A stretch of DNA of 64,000 nucleotides, from contig CM012955.1 of assembly GCA_000181795.3 (NCBI GenBank), positions 5,625,511 through 5,689,510 of the forward strand, read 5' to 3'. Both the position numbers and the translations under genes were made by a program. The notes under the pieces were generated by a model. That model searched no databases and was not told where the DNA came from. It was given only the letters and a program-made list of their open reading frames with translations. This document shows positions 55,409 through 64,000 of the stretch, piece by piece (within the stretch, counting starts at the first letter, position 1; each line of letters starts with the position of its first letter). This DNA comes from Trichinella spiralis. Lineage: Eukaryota; Nematoda; Enoplea; Trichinellida; Trichinellidae.

Positions 55409-55472
55409 TGGCAGTAGCAGCAGTAGCGGCAACAGCAGCAACAGCAACAGCAGAAGCAGAAGCAGCAGCTAG
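55409..55472. repeat. Imperfect CAG/CAA trinucleotide tract
   Basis: GCAGTAGCAGCAGTAGC passes into CAACAGCAGCAACAGC and AGAAGCAGAAGCAGCAGC, upstream of the Frizzled gene. Confidence 0.85.
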
Positions 55473-56210
55473 TAAAAAAAGGAACCGACCGACCTTGCGA
55501 CTTACCGACTCACTTCCGTAGAGGAGTGATCGTTTCGGTTGGGATTAGTTTATGCTAATTTTTCCAACAAAACGAAGCGGGAATTTGAAATTCAATTTTG
55601 GCTGTATTCATCTGGCCGGGTGCTACGTTTGTTTTTTTTTCTTTCTTTTATAGCTGACGTCGGTGATCGCCTCCGGCTTTTTCTCTTTTTCAACCTCTCT
55701 CCATTCCCTCACACGCCCCATTTGACGTGACAAAGCAGCAGAAATGAAAAGTGAATTCAAAAACGACAAACACATCTGACGCCACCTTCCCTACCTTCTT
55801 TACCTCTTTCATTCAATCTCATTCGTCCATTCCTTGCTTCCTCCATTCATTCATTCGTTCATTCATTTTTCTCTTTTTCCTTTGTTCTCTCTCTCTCTTT
55901 CTCATTCTTTCAATCTTTCTCGTCTTTTCATCCCCCTTCCCCCTCTCTCTCTTATTTTATATATATATACACATCAATCATTTCGCAATTGAATTTGTAA
56001 TCAAACGCTGCCGGCCGCAAACAAACTAATCCACACCATTTTCAAGCATTTCTACTGAATTCTTTCCTTTTTCTTCTCCTTTTTTCATCACTTCGTACCT
56101 CGTTTCTTCACTTCAGTTCATCATTTTCCCTTCGCTCTCCCATTTCTGGCTTTTGAAAATATCAATTTCCATTATTGATATTTATTCATTGGCAGTTTAG
56201 CTTCAACAAC

Positions 56211-58427
56211 ATGCAGCAGCAACGACAACGACGACAACTTCTATTTCCTCTTTTCTTCTGGTCAATCGTTGTACAATTGTTGCCAGCGATGTGTCACCAA
56301 CTACCTCCACCCATGGTACCATTGTTGACCGTCATCCGACAACTCGAAAATGAACACTACTGCCAACCGATCGAAGTGACCATGTGCAAAGATTTGCCGT
56401 ATAATTTCACGTCGATGCCCAACTTTGTCGGCAACGAAGACCAGACCGAAGCCGAACTCCAACTGACCACATTCTTGCCGCTCATACAGATCCAATGCAG
56501 CAGTCAGTTGAAATTTTTCCTCTGCTCCGTCTACGTTCCCATGTGCACCGACAAGGTCAACATCCCGATAGGACCTTGTCGACCGTTGTGCGAATCGGTT
56601 CGCCGTTGCTGCGAACCGATGCTCAAACAGTTCGGTTTCCCCTGGCCGGCGTTGTTGAACTGTTCGAAATTCCACCCCGAAAACAACGCCCAGGCGATGT
56701 GCATGCGCGGTCCCAGCCAGGACCACAATTCGGTCTGCTTCGGCGACACGCACGTTGCCGTCGACGAGTCGTTCGCTTTGCCGCCCCACACCGACCCGCC
56801 CACCACCGTCGACGACCGCCGCTATCCCAACAACTACCCGCACGATATTTACAACAAATACAACAATCACCATTACCATCACAACCACAACGGTCATGCT
56901 GACACGGATCGTTACGACATCCAACCTCATCACCAGAACAATTACAACCATCACAACAATATCAGGCATCACAACAACAACAACAACCATTATCCGCATT
57001 ATCACAAAGGGGATGATGAAAAGAAAGAAGAACGTTCATCGCCGTCCCCATCTTACAGATCACCTCCAACTGGTGGTGGTGCTGGTGGTGGTGGTGGTGG
57101 TGGTCAGTGTAATCATTTGAGGGACAATGGTCGAGGTTTCGTCCGTTTGAACAAAACTGGCCAATGTGTCCAGTTGTGTCGCAGCAACGTGCTGTTCGAC
57201 GACGAGCAGAAGAGAAATGCGGAAATATTGATGCTCGTCTTCGCCGCCGCCTGTTCGGTCCTGTCGATAGCGGCTTTGGCTTTTCAATTTTGCAAACCCC
57301 GCGTCCTTCTCCGCCATCCCGACGTGCCGACGTTGTACATTTGCATCTGCTACGCCTGCGCCACTGTACCCTACTGGATCCGCGCCGCCGGTCGCGATTC
57401 TCTCGCCTGTACCCAGTATCCGGGCACGGTGCCGACGACGACCATCATCGCCGGCTTCGGTTTGCAGCAGATCCGTTGCACCGTGGTCGCCATACTGCTC
57501 TACTATTTCACCATGGCCAGTCACTTGTGGTGGATCATACTGTGCTTGGGGTGGTTGTTGGTCGGTCCGCTGGGCTACGGGGTCGACAAGCTCCAAAAGC
57601 GCAGCTTCACGTTCCACTGCTTCGTCTGGTTTACCGCTTTGATCAAAGTGATCGTCGTATTTATCATGAAAACCGTCGACGCCGACGAACTGACCGGCAT
57701 GTGTTTCGTCGGCAACCAGAGTCGTCAGGGGTTGCAATTTTTGCTCGTACCCCAGACGATCTATTTGGTCGTTGGACTGGTACCGTTGACGTTGGGTCTG
57801 GTGATCAAGCTGCGCGATTTTCTCCAACGTGGCAATCCACAACAGCCCGGTCGACCGCAGCCATCCCACACTACTGCCCAGCACTTTTTTTCCGCTCCCA
57901 ACGTCTCAGCTTCGGCGTTCAACAGCCCGTTGGTCCAAACGCCGACCCCCAATCCGCTCGCTCAACCGCTGCTCCGTCCCGACGGGCTCACTTCCACCGG
58001 TCTGTTGGCCGCGTTCTACGTCGTACCGCAGGCCTGTTTGATCGCCTGCTACGTTTACGAATATTTCAATCGCGAAGACTGGCTGAGCGATCCGACCAAA
58101 AATCCCAGCTACGAGACGTTCGTCGTCAAAATCGTCGCCTCCTTCTCCTATGGTATAGTTTGTAGTGGATTTTTACTGTGGCGCCGCACCTGCGACCGGT
58201 CCATGTTGCCCAGAGCGCCGGTCAAAGTCCAACAGACCGCCCTGACCGCCCCAATACCATTTCCTGGATTATGCATGCCGGTAATGAATCCACATTCTAC
58301 CTCGCCGTCGGCGACCGCGGCGGCGAACGTGGCCGCCGCCCAACGTGTCGCTCTGCTCAAAGAGCAACAATACCAGCGTCGTTTTCACAACCTTGACGAC
58401 CATTACATGGCCGACTGTATACTGTAA
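56211..58427 (+). CDS. FZD4: Frizzled receptor, Frizzled-4-like, intronless coding region
   Basis: This is a seven-pass Wnt (or Norrin-type ligand) receptor of 738 residues. The ATG at 56211 is chosen because it begins a signal peptide (about 1-28) and follows a splice acceptor at 56195; an earlier in-frame ATG at 56175 lies in intron-like sequence. The cysteine-rich domain (about 51-164) has all ten conserved cysteines plus Cys133, and is very close to FZD4 in segments such as AELQLTTFLPLIQ, FFLCSVYVPMCT and NIPIGPC. A His/Asn-rich linker (about 207-265) and a Gly run separate it from TM1 (about 338-361). VDADELTG and the GNQ motif are conserved in the TM core. The third intracellular loop is replaced by a longer Pro/Ser-rich stretch. 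After TM7, the KTxxxW Dishevelled-binding motif reads SGFLLW. The protein ends in HYMADCIL. Confidence 0.93.
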   Translation: MQQQRQRRQLLFPLFFWSIVVQLLPAMCHQLPPPMVPLLTVIRQLENEHYCQPIEVTMCKDLPYNFTSMPNFVGNEDQTEAELQLTTFLPLIQIQCSSQLKFFLCSVYVPMCTDKVNIPIGPCRPLCESVRRCCEPMLKQFGFPWPALLNCSKFHPENNAQAMCMRGPSQDHNSVCFGDTHVAVDESFALPPHTDPPTTVDDRRYPNNYPHDIYNKYNNHHYHHNHNGHADTDRYDIQPHHQNNYNHHNNIRHHNNNNNHYPHYHKGDDEKKEERSSPSPSYRSPPTGGGAGGGGGGGQCNHLRDNGRGFVRLNKTGQCVQLCRSNVLFDDEQKRNAEILMLVFAAACSVLSIAALAFQFCKPRVLLRHPDVPTLYICICYACATVPYWIRAAGRDSLACTQYPGTVPTTTIIAGFGLQQIRCTVVAILLYYFTMASHLWWIILCLGWLLVGPLGYGVDKLQKRSFTFHCFVWFTALIKVIVVFIMKTVDADELTGMCFVGNQSRQGLQFLLVPQTIYLVVGLVPLTLGLVIKLRDFLQRGNPQQPGRPQPSHTTAQHFFSAPNVSASAFNSPLVQTPTPNPLAQPLLRPDGLTSTGLLAAFYVVPQACLIACYVYEYFNREDWLSDPTKNPSYETFVVKIVASFSYGIVCSGFLLWRRTCDRSMLPRAPVKVQQTALTAPIPFPGLCMPVMNPHSTSPSATAAANVAAAQRVALLKEQQYQRRFHNLDDHYMADCIL

Positions 58428-58977
58428 GTGCTATAACTATGACTATGATGACAACAGTACCAGCAAACAAAAATGGATACTGTTGTTGTTGTTGTTGTTT
58501 TTGGTTTGTTTTCGTTTTGAATTTGAATATATATATATATATATATATATATGCTTTTTTTATTTACTATTTTTTCCCGTTCGCCTTTTTTACTTTTCGA
58601 AGAGTTGCTATTTGTGGAAATTTTTTTCTACCCTCTCCTATTCGAATCCAATTATTGAATTAAAAGGAGTTATTGAATGTGAGACAGACGCGTTTGGTGA
58701 ACGTTTTCGTTTATCGGTTTCGGTGCTTTTGTATCGCGTTTTCCACTCCACCGCACTGGTCCAATGTTTGCCAACTGCAAGCGACACTGCTGTACACGAC
58801 ATGCATATTTGCATCCCATACGTGAACGAGGTTGCAAATGGCAAGGCAAACTTTGTAGACGCCGAGACACAAGCAAACACTGAACTTGAGAGCACCTGGT
58901 CGGATTTGGTTGGGGCTTTTTATCTGCATTTAGAAAATAACAACAGCAACAGGTCGGATATATATATATATATATAT

Positions 58978-58983
58978 AATAAA
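58978..58983 (+). terminator. FZD4: Candidate polyadenylation signal of Frizzled gene
   Basis: AATAAA about 550 nt after the Frizzled stop codon, at the end of an AT run. Confidence 0.3.
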
Positions 58984-59188
58984 TATTTTGTGTTCAGCGT
59001 GTGCTAATGGAAGTGGAGAAATGGAAAAGAAAAAAAATGAAGCAAAACAAAGAAAAAAAATGACTACTATAGCGCAATTGAATATTCGAAGCAATTATTC
59101 AATTTTTTGATAGCATGCTGTTGTTCTGCTTTTCTTCTTCACTCGCTGCTTAGCATGAAAGAAAAAAAGTTGGCAGGCAATAGTTAGC

Positions 59189-59189
<1 letters not shown>

Positions 59190-59219
<30 letters not shown>
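59190..59219. repeat. AAT trinucleotide microsatellite
   Basis: Ten consecutive ATA units. Confidence 0.9.
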
Positions 59220-60112
59220 GATTGAAGTGAGGGAAATTGTTTTATTGGGACCGTTAGTGTTGGCAAGAGGCGGGACGTTGAAGTTTTATTATTATTATTA
59301 TTGTTATTGCGGTTGTTGAAAAGTTCACAAATTACACACCAGGCGAGCTGGTTTGATGATGTCGTAAATTTCGCATGAAATAATTATTATATCAATATGG
59401 TGGGTTTTCAAGTGGAAATTTTTGCAAAAAATTTTCATTTTTCCCAACATTAATGATACAAATGAATAAAAATTTGTCCATTCGCAAAATGTATACCGTG
59501 CGTGTTGTGCAAATAATTCAACATGTAAACATAAATTTCAAAAGAATTATACCGCCACACAGAGAACCAAGCGTGTATCAAAATAGAACATTTGGGCACA
59601 TAGATGCGAGCGAAGATTCAAAGCAGTTGATGCTTTGTCGAAAAGCACCTGTTTAAAGTCTGAAAGTTTATCAAGTGGTGTGTTTTGTTTGTTTGGCATG
59701 AAAACGAGCTCGTCGTCTCTAATTTCTTGCCGCTTTCCAAAGTGACGACGACGTGAAATGGAATAATTTGCACAACTTTGTTACCAATTAATTGCACGTA
59801 ATAATAAATAAAATATTTATTATTCATTCATTTTCAGACAATAATTGTGAAAATTTAATTCCTTTATTCCATTTTATTGTTTTTTTTTGAGAGGAAATTG
59901 ATAAGGGTGAGCAGTAAAAAGGACAGTTAGGATGCTGGTATTGCTGTTGTTAAAGCTGAGTTGAGATGGTATATAGAGAAAATAGGGAAAAAAAAGGGCG
60001 TGTCAAGAAGAGCCTCTGGCTTTTGAATACGACTTGTTTCTCGAATGATAGACAAGAACAATGCAACTGCTCTGATATTCATACCGTGCAAATTTGATAG
60101 GGAAGAGGGCGT

Positions 60113-60147
60113 TGGGGGGGGGGAGGGGGGTAGAGAGGGGGTGGGGG
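60113..60147 (+). repeat. G-rich tract with quadruplex-forming pattern
   Basis: The plus strand reads as runs of about 10, 6, 5 and 5 guanines separated by A, TAGAGA and T. This satisfies the usual four-run G-quadruplex pattern in otherwise AT-rich DNA. Confidence 0.8.
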
Positions 60148-63100
60148 AATATATTTTCACCAACACATTCCATCATGAACGTGACAACGACGATGCATCG
60201 CCAGTAACCTCATTAAAGCGGTCCTGTCGACTGCCCAAAAACGCATCCTGCATCATTTATTAACATTAATTGAAGAACATTTGTCAAGAAAAATTCTGCT
60301 GCAATACATTGTCTAGTTGAAATAGTGAGAGAGAGCATCGTCCGTTGGCCCATTTCCATTGAATGAAAAAGTGTAGATTCGATTTTTCGTGTCGTCTAAT
60401 TTTATTTGTTGAAAATTAATTTTCACACAACATCATTGCAACATTTTCATCAATCAACTCGAGTTTGAATTGAATTTTTCCAACGAAATTAATTTTCACC
60501 AAAAATACATTACATCCAACATAGCAACGTAGGACATGTTGAAAAGGGGAGGGGAATGGAATTGGATATTGGAACAAGAAAAAATTTTTTCCCCTCCCAA
60601 CAATGGACAAATTTTTCAAATGTTCGAGGGAAGGGGGGAAAAAAGGCAGGAAATCGATTGATTGACGGTGAACGTCGTCGACCCAGGCCAGATGCCAGCA
60701 AAGGAAGCTTTTTCGCTTTTGGCATTCTTTGATCAATGCTTCCTTCACGAGCGTGAAGCTGAACCGAAAGCGAAAATGATGAATGAATTCAGTTCGCCTT
60801 TGACACACAGACTAGCGGAGAAAAATATTCAAACATGCCTGCCAAATGGCAATCCACACGTGGCTTTTTCTTTTGTTTCCTTCATCTATGCCTTATTATA
60901 TCTATTTGAACAAGTTGAAATTTATATTTAAAAAAACAAAACTATACATATATATGTAGTTTTTCTTTCTTTTTTTATAACTTATTTTTATAATTATAAT
61001 AATAATAATAATGTTGTTGAAAAATTTTGAATAAACAATGAGAAAACATCTCAAAAGATGAAGATGAATTGAATAAATTTGAAAGTAATTAGTTGAAAAG
61101 TAAAAAAATACCATTTAACTTTGATTATTATCAATTTTTTTTAACAGTTCGGCTACAATTTGATCAGGGTCATTGAGCTTTTTCCTATTTTCTGATTGTC
61201 CCGTATTTGGTTGACCTGTAATTGTCGTTGTGTAATGCAAATTCTACAGCACATCCCAACCTAATTCATATACATCTGTATCATTATTTGTATGTGTAAT
61301 AATTTAGTGATATTTTTCATTTTTCTTCTCACTTTTTACTAGTCTGAGAAATATGATTTTCTACTGCTACTACTACTAATTAATAATAATGATAATATTA
61401 TATAAAAGATACTTGAAACAGGTAGAAGCTTGAGCTTGACTGCCAACTGACGCTAACCTTGCTGAGCAATGACCCAACCGAAGGCTTTTCTTCTTTTTTC
61501 TACAACATCTCCTCTTATGACCGTTTATCCTATTTGACCGACTGGGTCAATTTTTGACCATAGGATTAATATCGTTTGTTCTATTGTTTGGAAAAGTGTT
61601 TCCTTTTCTTTATATACAAAGCAGTTCTTTCTTTTTATAGCTCAGGAGATGAACAGATTTGCCCCAATCAACTGTAGCTTCTTCTTCTTCTTTTTCTCTT
61701 TCAACAAGCTTCTCATTTTCTTTATACACACATGTATTAGCGTGTGAGCGTATCACATGAACTTCTGGTAATATAATGTGGAAAAAAAAAGTATACGGGA
61801 ACTTGCAAGCTGACCTGGATCGAATAGTAGCTGGAATATAATATAATATAATATAAGCAACAGCTGCTGCATGTCCATTACATCTGCTTTTTTGAACATG
61901 AGACAGGGAAAGCAAATTCAAACGATATTCATTTTTTAAAAAATATATTTTCAAAAAATTTAAATTAAGGAAAAATTTGCGTAAAATCAGTTTGCAAAAG
62001 TTTCCTCTCAGTTTCGATTGTTGACAATATTTTTCTTCCCTCTTTTTGAATAATGACCACCGTCGGATTGTTTTCGAAGAATAGCAGAAATTGGTCTTTT
62101 CACAAATTTCGCCTAGTTTGAAAATTTGTGCGTAGAAAGTGAGTGATTTTTCAAAGATCCCTCCTTGTCAGCGGTGCGTGCAGTTGTTTGGAACATCGGC
62201 AACGGCTCGTCAGATATTGGCGAACAAACGGCGTTGAATAATGCGAGGGAAAATTTTGATAAATTAATTAATTAATAAACAACTCTGTGATTAAATATTA
62301 AAAATCTAATCATATGCAAATTTGGATGAAATGTGATTTGAATTTCAAAATTTGTTGATGAATATTTTTTGCGGAGGGGGGTTTTTTTTGTCGTCGTTCC
62401 AAGAAAAATTATTGGCAATCGATTGAGGAAGTTTTGCTTTTTTTTTGTTGTTGTTGTCGTGAAGCACAGTTGAAAAAGCTGCAAAATTGCATTTGGAATA
62501 AAAGTGACAGAAAATCAAAAGCATATATTCTTCGACGAACGCAAATATTACGATTGTTTTTATTCAAATAACAAAATTCAATTTGCATATGATGAAATTG
62601 GGTTTATTATTTGTTCAATGGCAACAAATTTGTGATGAAAAATTAATTCATCGCAACGACAGCAATTGATGCATATATATTCAAGCAAAAAAGATATATT
62701 GTAGAGCAAGATGTTTGTTTCGGCAAATTTCACAAGCATATTGCATATTGACTGTGGTATGTTTGTTGTTGCTTGTATGTATGCGTATCGTTTGCGATTG
62801 TTCAAAATACAATTGATTGGAAAATTACATTCACGCGTTGATTGTACTTTGAAACATGAAAGCTGTTAAACATTGAATATTAATTATTCTTTTTTGACAC
62901 TGCAGAGAAATTCAATTAAACAAATAAGCTTCATATTGTTATGCATTGATAATATGCAAAAATTATTTGAACTGCTGAAGTGAAATTTCATTCACAATTG
63001 GTTCACATTTGACCAAAAGAACTTATTTAATTTAATTAATCGAATGAAATTTATTCTCATGAACATCATCATTTCAATGTAACACTGCAGAGTGATATTA

Positions 63101-64000
63101 TTTTCAAATCAAAATCAATTTTTCAACAAAATGAAAAATATTTTTGAAAAACAGTTTAAAATGAACATTTTTATCGATTAAGTTTTTGTGAGACATTGAA
63201 GATTACTTTTTTACTTCAAAAAAGTATTTAAAACAAACATACAAATATAACAAACGCTATTCTTTTGTTCAATTAATCAATAAGTAAAACTATTTGTGCA
63301 AATGATTGAGTTGGTTTTCAGAATCTTAATTAATCACAAAATTGACATTCGTTTCTTTCTTCTGCTGCAAAAGCGGCAACAAAAAGCACAAAATTTATAT
63401 ATATATATATGTATATATATCCGCTTCATTGAATTTCCATTGTATATATGAAATTACTGATGCATATTTGTGTTCGAATTTGCTTTTATCAAAAAATAAA
63501 CAGGAAACGCGATGCTAAAAATGTACTAATAATAGAAAAGTTGAAACGTTTTGCCCAATTTTTGAAAAGAAAAAATTTCAGGTGATTATTAATTACTGTT
63601 CGATTTCAATTGCGACTTGTCAGCTTGTCAACTTCAACCACCCGGCAGGCAGTACATCACTTTGCTTAAATCAATCAATATCTAATCTTTCCCAACTTCT
63701 TTTGTTTGCCATTTAGCCAAAAGCAACTTATATATATTTCTTTCAAAAAAGTTTCCAGTTAAAAAAATTATGCGCATCAATTGAACAATGGATTCAATTT
63801 CCACGTAGCACAATTCAACGCAGCGCAAGCGAATTCACCACCATTTTCCTCATTATTAATTAGCCCCTTTCTGCAAATACACAATTCAATCCTTGTACAC
63901 TTTACGTAAACGCTAAAAATTACCATTATAGTACAATTAACTAATATGTTACCCTTTTTGTCACATGCCAACAAATTATTTGTAGTCAGCTAACTAACTA
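60148..64000. other. Gene-free right end of the window
   Basis: No gene recognised. A less AT-rich stretch at 60.65-60.87 kb has an open plus-strand frame (MTVNVVDPGQMPAKEAFSLL onward), but no family match or splice context. The remainder is AT-rich with small ATT and AT arrays. Confidence 0.45.

Larger units (their letters stand above)
50806..56210. other. Divergent intergenic region between KCNQ-like and Frizzled genes
   Basis: 5.4 kb without a recognised coding exon. It must hold the promoters of both divergent genes and, for Frizzled, at least one noncoding 5' exon, since a GGCAG acceptor lies 15 nt before the Frizzled ATG. CpG-rich sequence occurs at 54.33-54.58 kb. A pyrimidine-rich, TC-repeat stretch covers about 55.8-56.15 kb, and an imperfect CAG/CAA tract lies at 55.41-55.47 kb. 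Confidence 0.5.
58428..60110 (+). other. Frizzled 3' flank and intergenic sequence
   Basis: The Frizzled 3' untranslated region probably reaches an AATAAA at 58978-58983. AT dinucleotide runs occur at about 58527-58552 and 58957-58979, and ATA/TTA trinucleotide arrays at 59190-59219 and about 59285-59310. No further coding region was recognised. Confidence 0.45.

Noticed and set aside
56175-56210. Upstream ATG of the Frizzled frame
   Set aside because: It lies before a GGCAG splice acceptor and would place a non-signal stretch ahead of the signal peptide; the ATG at 56211 fits better.
57060-57884. 274-residue minus-strand frame opposite Frizzled
   Set aside because: Antisense shadow of the GC-rich coding region, without homology or splice context.
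57164-58165. 333-residue open frame on the plus strand inside the Frizzled gene
   Set aside because: It is an out-of-frame shadow of the GC-rich Frizzled coding sequence; composition is Arg/Pro-rich and matches no family, while the Frizzled frame is unmistakable.
58345-59007. 220-residue plus-strand frame at the Frizzled 3' end
   Set aside because: Runs through AT microsatellites and overlaps the Frizzled end in another frame; no domain recognised.
60662-60931. Plus-strand frame beginning MTVNVVDPGQMP
   Set aside because: Composition is acceptable but there is no homology, no splice context, and the second half becomes hydrophobic, AT-driven sequence; kept only as a remark in the gene-free region.

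Overview
This window is AT-rich eukaryotic genomic DNA from an animal. Its protein-coding genes are spliced with standard GT-AG introns (one GC-AG exception). Acceptors are often of the TTTCAG type, intergenic DNA is full of microsatellites, and the gene content is metazoan: Runt-domain factor, FRS2 adaptor, Frizzled receptor, KCNQ channel and STAR RNA-binding proteins. Many introns are only 50-100 bp, which together with the acceptor style suggests a nematode-like or other compact invertebrate genome. That placement is inference; nothing here fixes the species.

Layout. 1-10.7 kb holds no intact gene, only transposon relics: the end of a hAT transposase at the left edge and a broken LTR-retrotransposon gag piece near 4.3 kb. 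10.7-15.9 kb (minus) is a three-exon RUNX gene with kilobase-sized introns. 15.9-20.5 kb is microsatellite-rich and gene-free. 20.5-22.0 kb (minus) is an FRS2-type receptor tyrosine kinase adaptor with five coding exons. 23.9-25.8 kb (minus) is a mitochondrial carrier of the SLC25A44 type. 27.7-29.6 kb (plus) is the ubiquitin-conjugating enzyme UBE2G2, convergent with a nine-exon L-2-hydroxyglutarate dehydrogenase gene (30.1-32.3 kb, minus). 32.3-36.7 kb holds only coding-like fragments. 36.7-38.0 kb (minus) is a small C2H2 zinc-finger gene, and 39.4-41.9 kb (minus) a neurochondrin-like helical-repeat protein. 42.8-45.5 kb is a tandem duplication of about 1.38 kb, each copy carrying one intact intronless STAR/KH gene. 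49.3-50.8 kb (minus) is an intronless KCNQ1-like potassium channel, facing away from an intronless Frizzled-4-like receptor at 56.2-58.4 kb (plus). The rest, to 64 kb, is gene-free.

Exon boundaries were worked out by hand from splice signals, reading-frame continuity and family conservation. For the spliced genes the phases add up to one continuous frame. RUNX, FRS2, Frizzled and the STAR proteins are developmental or signalling genes; UBE2G2, L2HGDH and SLC25A44 are housekeeping. Nothing suggests an operon or a single shared pathway.

The most unusual observations are: the recent STAR-gene duplication, whose coding parts have diverged less than its flanks and in which only one copy keeps an upstream splice donor; a Frizzled with a very clear ligand-binding domain but altered intracellular signalling motifs; a KCNQ1-like channel with an acidic residue in place of the first S4 arginine; and a RUNX protein with no visible WRPY tail.
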